From: Pyxicephalus adspersus | Lineage: Eukaryota > Chordata > Amphibia > Anura > Pyxicephalidae | Direction: 5' to 3' | Assembly (NCBI RefSeq): GCF_032062135.1 | Contig: NC_092862.1 | Span: forward strand, 44,428,783-44,492,782 | DNA length: 64,000 nucleotides | Shown here: positions 13,094-28,000 of the stretch, piece by piece | Layout of the letters: the number at the start of each line of letters is the position of its first letter | How positions within the stretch are numbered: position 1 is the first letter of the stretch | Program-made: the position numbers and the translations under genes | The notes under the pieces: model-generated | What the model was told of the DNA's origin: nothing | What the model saw: only the letters and a program-made list of their open reading frames with translations | The model's database searches: none

Positions 13094-16000
13094 GTAGGAT
13101 ATTTAGTATTTTTCTAAACCTTGTCCCAGAATCATTACCTTGGATATATACTGGGATTCTCTGTTTATTCCTTGTCTGAATAATATAGTATTGCCTGTTT
13201 TGGCACACTACATGAGTCAATACATTTCCTGATTATCAGGAAAAAATGTGTCGTTTTATTGTTCCAAGTATAATGCTGTGCTGTAGAATCCTTTCTTTTT
13301 AAGCCTATCTAAGGTCCATGGGAACTTAGAACTTCTGAGATGGCCTGTACAGTCTTACAGTTGCCTCTTTGGCATATGTATGTGATTTTTTTTTTTAGAA
13401 GTATGACTTTAATATTCCACATTTGATCAGTACCTTTTGGAGATTATTTTGAAAGGTATCTGATATAGATACTGATCCAAGGCCACAGGGGGTATTTTGA
13501 CTGCTGCTTAAATAATTATAGATGTCCAGCCTACTTCCCAAGAAAACCGAGCGGTGTTGATCCCTTCTGGATTTAGTGCAGTTGTACACACACTCATCTA
13601 ATTCAATGCTGCAGTTATTATAAACGAACAAACTAACCATTAATGTTATCAGGCTTATGGTGTCATTGAGAAATGCGTTCATACTTATGATTGCTGTGGT
13701 GTAGGCTGTGTCTTATGTGTGTAGTATGGTGGCATATATTTAAAGTTCTTGTGAAATTAATGGTGTTTGTTTTTAGTTGCTACATTTAAGCATAATGTTT
13801 ATTATATACGTTTATATTTTGTTTTCTGCAGCAACTGTGCCCATCCTTGTACTATGGCAATGTCAGCGTGTGCTGTGATATACAACAGCTCAAAACTCTG
13901 AACAACAACCTACAGCTTCCTCTACAATTTTTGTCCAGGTATGTAGGAAGGTCACAATTATTGGGGATGTTTAGTATGGCAAACAGCCCAATACAGATGA
14001 AATTCAATTTTATATCAAAGTTGTTTTATCAGTATTTGTATTTTTGTCAATCAAGTTCTGAAACTAACTGAAGTCTCTATATTTGGAAGTTACTCCTTTT
14101 CTGATCTGATTAATTCACAGGACTTTGTATAATCTTAACATACTGATATACAAATGTGCGGCTTCAATATTTAAAGACTTCTAATTCTGTAGCGGAAAAG
14201 GGTGAGATCATTGGATGACCCAACATTGGATCATCATCACTAGCTGTTTTAATGGCAAGGCATGTTCCTGGAATTATAGCTTACATGGAGTATTATTAGT
14301 AGTGTAACTTGGAAATACTTCCTTGTGTATGATAAATTTTTAACTTCCCTCATGTTCATTTATTTTTTATTCTTGTACTGTGCAGTTTGCTTTTTAGGGG
14401 TTTGATATTGTTGCTAATAATGTCCCTTCCCTTTTTGTGGTATGATCTAGTTTTCATTCTGAATAGTAAGAGAGGCAGCCATAATCTGCAGGAGCAATAC
14501 TGGTTTTTGCATTGTTCATGTATCTAGAGCATGGGTCCGCAAACATTTTGCACTACTAGGCCATTTCAGGAGGTCAAGAATGCACACTAGGCCAGAATAA
14601 ACAAGGTGTCGAAGGAACGTTTTTTTTTTTTTATTTAAAAATACAGTACAATCACACGAATAAGTGCTGCCAAACATTGCGACCACATGCTTGGCACGGG
14701 CTAACAACATTGGAAACTGAGCATGTGGCAGCTGATGGTAGAAGTCAATAAAAGTCTCTGTACGTGTGCGCGTGCTTGGCATCAAAATGCCCCTTGAGAT
14801 TCGACCGCTTGAAAGTGCTGTTGGTGTCGTTACACACTAAACACAGGGCTTTGTTGCTGCCTTGGACAAAGAATAATTCGTCAGTCCATTCGGGGTTGAA
14901 GACATGATGTTCGAGGTCAACCTTCTGGAGACTGGTACCTGCGCATTTCTTTTGCTCTTTAGGCATAGTAATTGGCGTTACTGTGTGAGAACTCGATGAT
15001 ATCGAGGAACTCTCGATAACACGACAATTCAATGAGGCCGCATCCAACAATAAATAACTGGGGGGGCTGTTAGGCCGGACTGGAATACTGGCTAGGCCGT
15101 ATCCGGCCTAAAGGGCCGAGTTTGCCCACCCCTGAATTCTAGAGAGTTCCCCTCAGTTTGTCATTCATCTGGAATTTCTGTACGTGGGAGAGAGGTGCAG
15201 ATCTTTTTGCAGTCATAGGCTCTAGATTAAAGAAAACATAATAAAAAAAAAATAATATTGTTCTGATTTTGTAAGGTTTTACATTGCAGACCACTAGAAA
15301 TCTATGTACTTTGTGTTTGTATAAAGGCTTGAGACTATTGCGACCAAAATGTTTTATCTTTGCTAAATATACAAAATTCTCAGTTGCTACATCTTGCCTT
15401 CCAGGTGTCCTTCCTGCTTTTTTAATTTAATGACTTTGTTCTGTGAGCTGACATGCAGTCCTCGTCAGTCAGAGTTTCTGAATGTTACTGGGACCATAGA
15501 CTATATCAAGCCAGATGTAACCAAAGAGAACAAAAGCATCATTACCATGGATTACTACATTGGAGAAAGTTTTTCAAATGGTGAGTAACATTTTTCAACA
15601 ATTTAGGACATGCTGGTCCGGTCAGATTAGCAAAGCATGTCTCTAGGATTGTACACAAGGACGTTAGGATTTGTTAGAGCTATGTGTAAAGTGGATTTTA
15701 CAAAGCATTTGCTGTGGTAAAAAGCCATTAAGTTTTTTTTTTTTTTTTGTTTTTTTCTTGTTCCTTTTAATACTACCTTTCATTATTTGTTCTATACTGG
15801 TTTTTATGTCAAAGGAAATCAAAAGTTAAAGTGTGTGTACCTGTCACAAACGTCAATTAAAGAACATATTTGTAGAAGGTGAGAATGCATTGTTATCCAA
15901 TTTTTTTAAAAGGGATAATAGGTTATTCATCTCATTCTTTTCTACTTTGGAGTGATGCCTAAAGCAATGTAAACATTGAGGTGATCCATGCTTTTTTGTA

Positions 16001-19000
16001 AAAACTTACACATATCCTGTCTGCTTTTGTTCAGCAATGTACAATGCCTGCAAGGATGTAGAAGCTCCATCCAGTAACGTTAAAGCTTTGGGATTGATGT
16101 GTGGAAGAGAAGCCAAAGACTGCAATGCCACCAACTGGATTCAGTACATGTTTAACAAGGATAACGGACAGATTCCTTTCACCATCACACCTTATTTCTC
16201 AGGTAAAGTATACCAAATTCTCAGGCTGGGGGATTGGAAGGTTCACTAATGTTTCCGCAGTACTTAGCGGGTGAGAAGGTGTTGGTCAAGGTTGGGTAGA
16301 GGATAGTGTTTGTTCCTGGGCAGTCATTTTGAATTTATTATCCAAGTGATACAAATGACCGCCGTGGTGCTGAGTGTTACAATTTTTTTCCACAACTGCG
16401 GTAATATTTTGGTTATTATTTTTGGAGTAAATGGAGTAATTATTAATATTGGAGTAATTGTAAAGAGCGATAACTAAGGCTGCATACTAAAGAATGCTAA
16501 AGAACTGTTGTTGGAAAGGATCTTTCACAATCCTTTCCAATGACAAAAGACTGAACGATGTGTGAATGAGGACTGTACATACAGCACCATTCTGCTCTAT
16601 GTAGAGGGCAGGGGGAGAATGACAGAGCAACACCCAGCTGCGCTATCTCCCCTTCACTTGTTTCGCAGTCGTTTTTCGTTCATGGATCCGTCCTGGTGTA
16701 CACATGCCAGATTCTGCGATACTGGCCCTGAAACGATGATCGGACGGGAATCATCTGACATGTGTACGCAGCCTTACATTGCGTTTTAGTAATATAGATA
16801 TGGAGATATTAACATAGGAATTGTATTTTTTTCCTTCCAGATGAGCCATTACACCAGATGATTCCCATGAACAATGCCACAAAGGGATGCAATGAGTCTG
16901 TAGATGAAGATGGTGCCCATTGCAGTTGTCAGGACTGTACTCTGGTCTGTGGCAGTAGACCAGTACCTCCACCTCCTCCAGAACCCTGGCTTCTCTTTGG
17001 CTTTGATGCCATGGTTGTAATCATGTGGATATCCTATGGTGCATTTTTACTTTTATTCTGCTCTGCTGTCATTGGAGCTTGGTGTTACAGGTCAGTACTT
17101 GTGGTGAATCTTCTTCCCTATGACCAAACCACATGTGCTCAGCAGCTTCTTGTGGTTTTTTTCACCTAACATACATTCTGCTAACCGTGGGCCTTTTTAG
17201 TTTCGGTAGTTCTAACTTAAAGTATTTTTAACCAAAAAAACAAGGATGTTTCAGTTAAATATGGAATTTCAGGGGCTGTGCTAATTACTTTATTTTTTTT
17301 TTTTAGTTTTCATCAGGAAGTTATTTTTGTAGGAATGGTGGGCCTTACTGTCTTGTCCAAGACAAATAGGAACTTGGACACCAAGATTTTATTATAAAAG
17401 GGTCTCTGAGAGATTTAAGAATGGTGGGCCCTATCTATTAAATATATGTGATTAAAGCAATGTGTTGTCTATAGCAGTCACTCAGCATCCAGACATCACT
17501 TCTGCAAGTATGAAAATGCTTTGGGTGGCAAATAATTTTCCTGTTTGCAGAGGCTTTGCCTCTAGGTGGACTATTTTTTTAAGCTTTCATCTAGAATCTG
17601 GAAGATGCAGTATTTATGGAAAGACGCTTTAATTTAAAATATAAAGATTATTTTGTTCATTATATTATTATATAAGGTATGTATGAAAATGTAAAGTACA
17701 ATGACGGTATGATCACTGATGCTTTTAGATGTCTTTGAAAGTGTATGTTTTTGTTTTATTGATGATTGCTTAAACTGTGATCACACAAATTTAATTGGAT
17801 TTAGTCTTTTATGTTTGTGTTTTTGTTTTTCCATCTCTCCTTCCACTAGAATTTCTTAATGTGACATTAAAGCACTTATTTGTCATTTTTCTTCTCTAGA
17901 AAAAAGAGGATAGTTTCTGAATATGCTCCGATTGACAGCACCCTGGCATATTCTGTAAATTACACTACTGTATCAGGTATGCAATTTTTAGAAGGGTTAG
18001 GAGGAGTGCATATTGTATTATTGTAAAGGGGGTTTAATTCTTAGTCTCATGGTTTTGCATGTCGTAGAGCCACATTGTAAACAGTACTATGCAGATGTGT
18101 TTTTACTGCTGACAAATGCTGAACTACAAATTTAGTTGCACATTGCTCTGTGTTCAGCAGGGTGGGGATGGGAGTTGGTTTAAATTGGGTGTGAATAGTT
18201 CTTGACTTAATTGCTTGTGTTATAATTACTTTTACATGAAATACTCCTAACCAGTGATGCAGCTAAACATTGTACTAAACCTAAAGGGGTTCTGTTTAGT
18301 ATGCTTGGTACTAGCTTTTTCCCAGGTGCATCAGACTGTTAAATCCAAATACATTTCCCTATAATTACCACTCAGATATTTGTCATGATATAAACTTATT
18401 ACTGCTGTAATGATGATGGGTTTATACTGTTCTGTAGTGCTCCGATATAATGTGTAGGATGACCACATGTGGCTTTTTATTAAATTACCCAGCATTTTAT
18501 TTCTTACAAAACAGGACCTTCTTCTGCTCTGCATTATAATAATGCTTAATGACTCTATACCCAGTAAGGGCTTTATTTAAAATAAATCTGTCCCGAGAAA
18601 ATACATGCCTTTGCTTTACTGGATTTATGATAATGCTTGTTTACTGTTAGGAGTTGCAATCCAAAGGCTTTAAAATTTTGAGCACCATGTTGAGATCTGT
18701 TGTGCCTTGTTTTATTTGTTTTAATACATGGTGGTATTCCACAACACCTAGGCACTACAAGTACCTTCTTACCACTCAAATATTAAAAATCCATCTTAAT
18801 CCTCATGCAGATTCAGACCTGTCTTTGCAGTCTTGGATTGATTAGTCAGAATTTAAGCAGAGATCAATACACAACACAGATCCAGAACCTTACCCACATG
18901 CGAGAAGCCCACTAGAATTTATTTGTTGTGAGTTATAAAACACATTACAATAAAATGAATGGCCAGTAGCACAATTGCAGCATTGCGTGGATAGCACAGT

Positions 19001-22000
19001 AGACTTATTATTAGATTTGTCTTTCTAGAGATTACTGTTAACATGGTCGTGCTTCCAGTCATATGATTCTCCTAGAACAGTTGAGGATAGTAGACTCTAT
19101 AGAGTTTGAAGTTAAAATCAGTATTGTAGAAGATATTTGCATTGTACATAGTGTGTGTAATCTCTTTCCAGACTGTGCCAATATCTGAGATTATCTTTAT
19201 GTACATTTTAGGCGAACCATCATGCTGTGACAGAATTGGGGAGCGCCTGGAGAACTGTCTGAGGGTTGCTTTCACCAAATGGGGTTCTTTCTGTGTCCGA
19301 CACCCTTGGATTGTCATCTTCTGTTCACTGGCTTTGATTGCTGTGTGTTGCACTGGACTAAAATTCATGCGTATTACTACTGACCCTGTAGAACTGTGGT
19401 CTGACCCACACAGTCAGGCACGCAGAGAAAAGGATTATTTTGATACACACTTTGGACCCTTCTTCCGCACAGAGCAGCTCATCATCACTGCGCCTAACAG
19501 CTCAGGAGAAATCTACTCCCCATATCCATCCGGGGATGATGTGCCTTTTGGGCCTCCTTTAACCTTTGATATTCTCACCCAGGTAACTAAAAGGTGCACA
19601 TAGTGGGAATTGTTTATAAAGCAAGAGGAATAAGCTAAATTTAACTTCTGGCATTTCTGTTCTCTGTTGCTTTATGGCCATACTCCTTGATCAGTACTAG
19701 GATTTTCATTGTCTTTGGTAAATTTGCAGTCCTGGATTGTTTTTGTAGGTTCCTAACATATACTAGTATAAACTGGATTTTAATCCATATCCCTGTGAAT
19801 CGGGTTAAATAGATTACCAGCAAGCAATATGCTAATGTTACAATGTCACAACTCAATAATCTGTTGCTAAAGAGGGAGGCAGGTCAGTGGTGGATTAGCT
19901 ATGGCTTGTTTAAAGATGGCTTCAGAGCCTTCAAATGATAGTATGTCATTTCTTTCTTTGTCCTGAATTGTGGGACATGGGAAGACTTGTACCTTCAGAT
20001 TACATTGCTGCCTACTGGTAGATTAAACACTAATATATTAGAAAAGAACAAGTGCATTAACAAACAAAACAAAATCTATAGGCTAGCCCAAGATTAGCCC
20101 CTTCTGCTACAAGCATTGGTTGTGTCCTACGAGAATGGAGAATGGACAACTTTTTATCATTTCTGCAGTCAAGCAAACCAAGGCCAGTTTAGCCCAGTTC
20201 CTTGGTGGCTCTGCTTTGTAGAAGTTGAAGTCCAATTAAACTTTTCACATACAATTAGAGTTCAAATAAAAGAGTAAAGTCTTGCAGTTTTCAGTTTTTA
20301 TTTGCTGTCAAAGCCTAAGTAGTAAAGCCTGTCCATTCTAGCATGGGGAGAAGGACTGTCACTCCCTGTGGAAACAGTGATGTCACTGCAGAGGTCTGAT
20401 TTGTCTCCTAATCTGAGCTAAATCTCTCCAATTGGCCACATTTGCTTTGCTTCTGTTTCTTGCTTTGTGTACACGGCTTCTAATTTAACATTCTCTTGTA
20501 ATTTTTTTGTAAGTTTTCTTGTAATACGATTCTGTGAAGGGATTCAGACCTCGTCCCTAATATTAAATCAGTAAGGCTATGTACACACGTACAATAATTG
20601 TCGTTGGAAAGGATCTTTCATGATCCCTTCTTACGACTGTAAAATGCATGAAGGAGTACTGTACATACAGCACAGTTCTGCTTTATGGAAAGGGGAGGGG
20701 GAGAGCGTTCGTTGTCCATCGCCCGTGGATCCACCAGGACGGTCGTTTAGACGGTTGATGACGAGTGCCGTACACACTCCAGATTCTTGGCCGATATCGG
20801 TCGAGAACCATTGCATGTGTGTACGTAGCCTTACTTTATCTGAACAATACAGCTACTTTGATAAGATACTAGCCAGGCAGGAAGTGCTTTGTTTAAAGGA
20901 GCACAAAAGACAGATGTCTCTTATTCAATAAAACAAACCTACCTTCCTGTTTGCAATTTTTTCCTATAATGTACAGAGAGCGGAGCATGTGTATCTCAAT
21001 GTATAATCCCAGTTTAGCAGGCTGCCAGGAATGAATAAACGCCTGTGTGCATACAGAAGGGCCCGATAAGGATTTCCTATGCCTCGGATGGAGTGAAGAG
21101 AGAAGAGTTTAGTTAAAAAAACGGTTTATATTATTGGGACATAGTCTGTCCCCCTTGCAATAAAGAAAACTTGTCTGTTCAGAATTTTTTTTTTTTTAAT
21201 TTTAGTTCCGCTTTAAGTTGGCCAAATCATGGACTTGTACTGTGAGAATGAGCAGCAAGATGCAGCCATTGTGCAGCAATAAAGGAAACCCTGCATAAGT
21301 ATTGATCAAATACTTCTACCCCCATGTTCTTATCATTACAAATGATTTTATTTTGTATTTATAAAGCGCTATATAATAGCGGGGTACAAATTAATAAAAC
21401 CTGCATGAAAATCCAGTCCAAACTGTGATATGGAAGGTGAAGGGGACCTTGCCCAAAAAAGCTTAAAATCCTGGATCAGTTTTCGGGATTTTTCATCATT
21501 CTGTCACTTTTGCCTAAATCTGTAAAAAATCTATTAGAGAGGAAAAAATGCCCTGTATTGCTGGCTCTTTATTATATATGATTTCCAGTCAGGCAGTCCC
21601 TTAATCTTTATTTCGTTGTGAAACTGCTGTACTAACCATTCTTTGTGCTGTTCTGCAGGTTTTGGAGTTACAAAATTCCATTGAGAGCATAACTGCCAGC
21701 TACAATAATGAGACTGTGATGCTAAAGGACATCTGCCTGGCTCCACTGGCACCATACAATAACAACTGTACAATCCTCAGTGTCCTGAACTATTTCCAGA
21801 ACAGCTATTCTGTGTTGAATCACAGCGTGAGTGATGAGTTCTTTGTTATTGCGGATTACCACACTCACTTCCTATACTGTGTGCAGTAAGTTTGCTTTAA
21901 TTTATACTGTGTGCATTGATATCTGATTTTCTTCTGTGTTGGTTTCCAAAATTTCATTATCAATTTTAGATTTCTGTTATTTATTTCTTGATCAGATTGT

Positions 22001-25000
22001 CAATTGGAGGAACAGTAAGAGTTCAGTAAACCTTAAAATTTTCTAGTGACATTTGTCTGATTTGGAAGACCACTTATACCTAATATCTTAAAGCCACACT
22101 CTCAAATTTCAAACTTTATCTATGTTAGGATCACAATTAAATTCGGTCTGCCTTCCCATAATTAATCACTTGGAGCAGTTAATGGAAAAGCCCCATATCT
22201 GCTACCAGGTATCCCAGAAATATTTTTTCAGTCTGGGTGGCCTAGCAGCACATTGGAACTTTAGGACAAAGTGTGTTTTGGGAGGACAACTAGTGTTACT
22301 TTTTTTTTTTTTGATGGCTGATTTTAGCCTTATTATCTCAACAGGATTTCATATTTATCTGTTTATTGTTCTTACCGCCAATCTGTGTATTCATTAAAAG
22401 TGAAGTAATGATAAACTAGATCTATTAATCCTATATAGGGTGCAGTTTACCATTAGTCTTGAACATAATCATCTCATTCACAGGTCACCAGCTTCTCTGA
22501 ATGACACTTCTGCACTTCATGATCCATGCCTGGGCACTTTTGGTGGCCCAATCTTTCCATGGCTTGTTCTTGGAGGCTATGATGGTATGTCAGATTGGGC
22601 TTCTGTATATATTTGTCTACTATTTCCCCCCTTGGCATTTGTTGGCAATTTTTTTCCCCTATTTTGTGTTTAAAAGAGAATTGTATGCACATCTTTGCCT
22701 AATTCTAGCAGGGGCTGACAAAATTCATACATGAAGCAGTATATCTGTGTGAAGAACAGGGCAACTTTTTCAGATGCAGACTGCGAAATGTTAGTTTATT
22801 AATTTTAGGCATGAAGAATGCTTTCTAATGGCACACTTCTATATGCCTTGCTTTCCTAGTGTAGTCTGCTCCTAATTGTAATGAGCCTAATACATAAAAG
22901 GTTAATCCATTGTTCATTCATTGTTAATTTATATTGCACAAGTGAGTATTTAAAAAAATGTTGGCAAGATCTAACTAAATGTTTATCTCCACAACTAGTG
23001 AAATTATGATTTTAGTTTGATAATCCTCAAATGAGTCTTTTATTTTTCTGCAGTCTTTTCCACCTTTTTATAGTCATTTTTGAGCAATCAGTTTGAGTAT
23101 GCCTGATTAGCAAGGTCTCTTAAGCTACGTACACACTTCCAATTATTATCGTTGGTAAACGAACGACGAACGATCCTGCACGATATCTGCGAACGATCGT
23201 ATAGCACCGATCCTGTACATACAGATAACGACACGATCGTTCGTAGATATTGTACACACAATAGATGCGATCGTTTGAGCGATACAGGAAGTGACGTGCA
23301 CGACAGGAAGTGAACGAACGTTCGTTCATCACGCATGCTCAGACCATGGACGATCAATGAACGATCGTACACACGAACGATGGTCAACGATCGTCGTCCA
23401 ATCCGATCCGCCGGTCCGGTCGTTCATTTCCAACGACTTTCCTCGTTTGTCGGCGTCGTTGGTTACTTTTTTTACGAACGATTTTTGCCCAATCGATCGT
23501 TCGTCGTTCGTTCGTCGTTCATTTTGAACGATAAAAATTGGAAGTGTGTACGCAGCTTTACTTCTGCCATGAGCCAAGTAGTTTAGTCATTAAGATACAG
23601 ACACCACTTACTATGATAATGCAAAAGTTTTTCACTGAAGGCATCCAGAAAAAAATGCATTCTGACTTCTGCTGAAATGTGGTCTGTTGTGGAGACAGAA
23701 GTTCAGTTCCTGGGTAAAGATCACTGGAAGGAACCAGTAAAGGCTATGGGAAATAACAAATCCAGCAAACCTAATGTGTTGGTTTCCATGACCTTAGCAG
23801 ACATAAGAGCAGAGTAGGGTGACACAGCAAAGGTTGTGACTATGACCTGTGTTCTTTTACAGGTATAGTTTGCCTGAGAAATTTTGTATAGTAACAAAGT
23901 CTTTTTAAAATTGTATAAAGGGTTGCCTTACAAGTCTTATAAATCTGCTGTTCAGATGGATAAACTCCTTATTTTGGGAAGAGCCTTACATATTCTTATT
24001 TTGTTTGTTTACATCCCCTTTTCTATTTATTAGTTTGATGGTTTTCGCATGGGTATTGTACAATAAAGCTTTTATAGAACAATTTTTAAACAAATTCATA
24101 TGGTCTTGATGGGAGACCAAAATTTTGTGTAAACCTGACAACTGACGGAAGTTTATACAGGTTTTTTGTGTTCAGAAATCAACATATCAATCAACATCAA
24201 CATTGTGTTCAGAAATCAACATGTCAGAGAAAAAGTACTGTGTAAAGCAGTGTTATTTGACCTTTGTAACATGTAGGAACCCTTTGAAATAACTTTCAGG
24301 GAAGCCCTACTTTAATTACTGTATCCACAGTATCCGCTATTTTAGTGTTATGGTCAGTTAAACAATGCCTCTTACATTGCTGGCCAGAGGAAAGGCTTCT
24401 ACCGTTTCAGATAGCCAAAAATATCATTAATATCTGTTAAAATGACTTGAAAGTCAAAAATTGCTTATTGCTCACGGAACCCCAAGCAACCTCCGGAGGA
24501 ACCCTGGTTAAGAAACACGGCTAACAAATGCATTCAGAATTATTACATGTTATTTTTTGCAGATCTAAATTTTATACCGATGTTCTTTTTCAGGAGAGAA
24601 TTATAACAACGCTACAGCACTTGTGATTACCTTCCCGGTGAATAACTATCACAATGACACCGAGAAGATAAACAAGGTCCGGGCCTGGGAGAAAGAGTAA
24701 GTATATGTTTCAGAATGCCATAGACTAGAGTGACCTCTGCTCCATATAAGCGTATGGCTGAATATTCCTGGAAGCATGGTAAGAATGGAAGTGCTAGAAC
24801 CAAATGTAATTCCTGAACTGCAGCATCATTAGGATAAACAATAATTGCTATGTTTATGTATTGGCTCATATATGAAAATATTTGTACATGCACCATTTAC
24901 AATATTGGGTCTTATTCTTCTTTCATAGATTTATCAAATTTATGAAAAACTACAACAACTCCAATTTATCTATCTCATTCTCTGCTGAGAGGAGTATTGA

Positions 25001-28000
25001 AGATGAGATTAACAGGGAAAGTAGTAGTGATGTGATCACTGTCCTTATCAGCTACGCTTTGATGTTTCTCTACATCTCGCTGGCCCTGGGCCATGTCAGC
25101 CAGTGTAACCGCATTTTGGTGGGTACCAGTCATTGTTCTTTATTTTACACAGGATTGTGCACAAGGAGGAAAACATTCATTCTAAGTCCTTAACCACATA
25201 TCTAAGCTCTTTTTAAAAGTCATTTGTAAAATGTTATAATCTCATCTCCTTGTATTTTATTCAGGTGGAGTCCAAGATCTCCCTCGGTATTGCTGGTATC
25301 CTTATTGTGCTGAGCTCCGTTGCATGCTCCCTGGGTATCTTCAGCTATGCGGGCATTCCACTCACTCTCATTGTTATTGAGGTCATCCCATTCCTGGTTC
25401 TAGCAGTTGGAGTGGACAACATATATATCATTGTGCAGACCTTACAGGTACATTGTGATTTGTCTTTTAGGATGTCACATCTTTTGTGCAAGCTGTTGCA
25501 GGGCTTAATTAGCTTAATATAAGGATAGGTTATTCCCTCCATACAATACAATAAAATTAAATGTGTTTTTTTAAATGTTTTCTTTGTCTGTGACCGCTGA
25601 TTGGTATGACAAATACATCATAAAGAATTAAACCTGTTATGTCATAAACCATGTGTTTACACTGTCCATAATAAATACTATTCTAATATTCTTCTCTGGC
25701 CATTGGACATAAGTTTTATTGTTCTCCTTTTACTGACATTCAAACAACACCCCATGATAAAGAAGTGATACAAGATCAGATTTCTCCTACAGGGACACAG
25801 GCACCAAAATCCAGACTGAAGTTGTAACTAGTGCTAGTAGATTTTAGTGCGTAACCATGTTATTTATTGTGTAATTTTGATGTTGGTATTAATTAAAGCT
25901 TTTACTTTCACAGAGAGATGAACGTTTGCAGAATGAGAAGCTTGATCAGCAGATTGGCAGAATCCTGGGGGACGTTGCCCCGAGCATATTCTTGTCTGCG
26001 TTTTCTGAGACTGTGGCCTTTTTCTTGGGTAAGTTCCTAAACTGTATATAGAGAATAAAGCAGCATCTCTCTTCTTTCAGGTATTGCTAAAATGTTTTGA
26101 TATTCATAGAATTAATTCAGAAGAAATTAGCACAGGTATTCAGTAAATTCCTGACAATGACAATTCACAGGGTTGCTTTATGTGACTGCTAATGTTGGTT
26201 GCTTATACTTTGCCATTCATGGTTCCTGATGATTGAAAAGAGCTGAAATGCAGTGAACAAAAGGGGCTGGCCAGGGACAGTAAAGCTTCATACACACGAT
26301 CTTTCACAACCCTTTCCAATGACAAAAGACTGACAAATGCATGAACGAGCGCTGTACATACAGCACAGTTCTGGTCTTTGAAGAGGGGAGGGGGGAGAAC
26401 GAGCGACCAGCAACTTCCTGCGCTCTCTCCCCTTCACTTGCATTGCAGTCATTTGTTGTTCTTGGATCTGCCAGGGTGGATCCATGAACAGTGTCGGATG
26501 GCTGCTGTACACACATCAGATTCTCGTTGGATAATAGCTCCGAGGGGAATTGGACGAGCATCATCTGACGTGTGTACGTAGTCTTAAACTTTAAAGGAAA
26601 GGCCTACATGATCCTGAATGTCTCTGGCATGCTGCAGCTTCTAGAGTACTTTGCAAGGACATTATAGTGCAGTGAAATCGAAGGAGAGGAGTGTGTACAG
26701 TCGTACACAGACAGAGACATGGTTGAAGCTTATTTTAAAAAACAATCGACCAATTGTTCATTTAAATTTATTTTTGTTGAATTGCTAGGTCTTTGATGTA
26801 ATTTTAAAATATGTGGTTATGTAAAATTCAAGTGTTTACATGATCTTACTAAGGGATGCATGAGCTTTAAAATGAGTCTTACTGGTAGCTGAAGTCACTG
26901 TGAAATAATGAATCCTCAAAGTTTATATCAGAAACACTGAAACAGTTCACCTAGTTTGAACTCAACATACTCTACTCCCCTTAACAGAATACTTGCTGTG
27001 TGTTCACATTGGAGATATTAGGCTGCTAAGTCACTGCTGGGAAGGAGAAAAGAGGAGATGAATTGCTGAGAGAATGACTTAAAATATTTCTGCTATGCAA
27101 GTTTAGGCTAATTGCTCCATAGTATATGTAACTGCTTAGGTCAGTTAGGATTTTTTTAAAGCCTTTTTACTGTTTGTTTAGAATATGTAAATATCTAAAT
27201 GCCCCAACTACAATAAATATCATTGATTTTTACAGAGCAGTGGCTGTTTCACATTGGTCTCACTTCCTGGTGTGTTGGGTGCCTGTTTACCATGCTGTGC
27301 TCTGTTGTACCTCTTATCACCTCCTCGTCTCTATAATACACAATAGTGGCATAGAAGTTAGCGGATGAAACTGCAGTGCCTAGTATGCTGCACAGGCATG
27401 ATATAGAAGATTAAAAGTACCAGGCAGGTGTAGAGGTATAACCTTTGTCTTTGCAGCTTGGCTTTATATAAAAAAAAAAACAGTATATTACAGTATATTT
27501 TCTTTTGAAATTTATCTCCAAACTTGTCTCTATCTTGCATAACAGTACACACTCCTCTCTTGTAGTGAAATTGCTTTGTTGTTTTTATAAAAAAACATCT
27601 TTCCTGGTATCCTGACAAAACTGAACATAAACCATGGCAATGTGTTTGTCTCCCTACAGGGGCATTGTCCAGTATGCCGGCTGTACGCACATTTTCACTG
27701 TTTGCTGGAATGGCCGTCTTCCTGGATTTCTTGCTTCAGATCACTTTCTTTGTGAGCCTTTTGGGATTGGATATCAAACGTCAAGAGGTGAATAAAAGAA
27801 GATATGCAAAGCAGAACTTAATTTACAAATTGAAATGCTACTTTTCATAATATTTTATTATGAATCAATACTAATAATCATTACATAAACAACAATAATA
27901 CCGCTCATACCAGGCTTCATGTAAGACGTTTCAGTTAAAAGTATATTAAAATATTTTATACTGGTATATACTTCTCATAGAAAGTCCTATGGCTGATTCA

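Noticed and set aside
13395..13682. 95-codon - strand open frame in NPC1 intron 2
   Set aside because: No recognised domain, no splice or promoter context.
23088..23586. Overlapping open frames on both strands at 23.1-23.6 kb
   Set aside because: They arise from the repeated cgaacgatcg words of the inverted-repeat element and look alike in several frames, as expected for a repeat rather than a protein.
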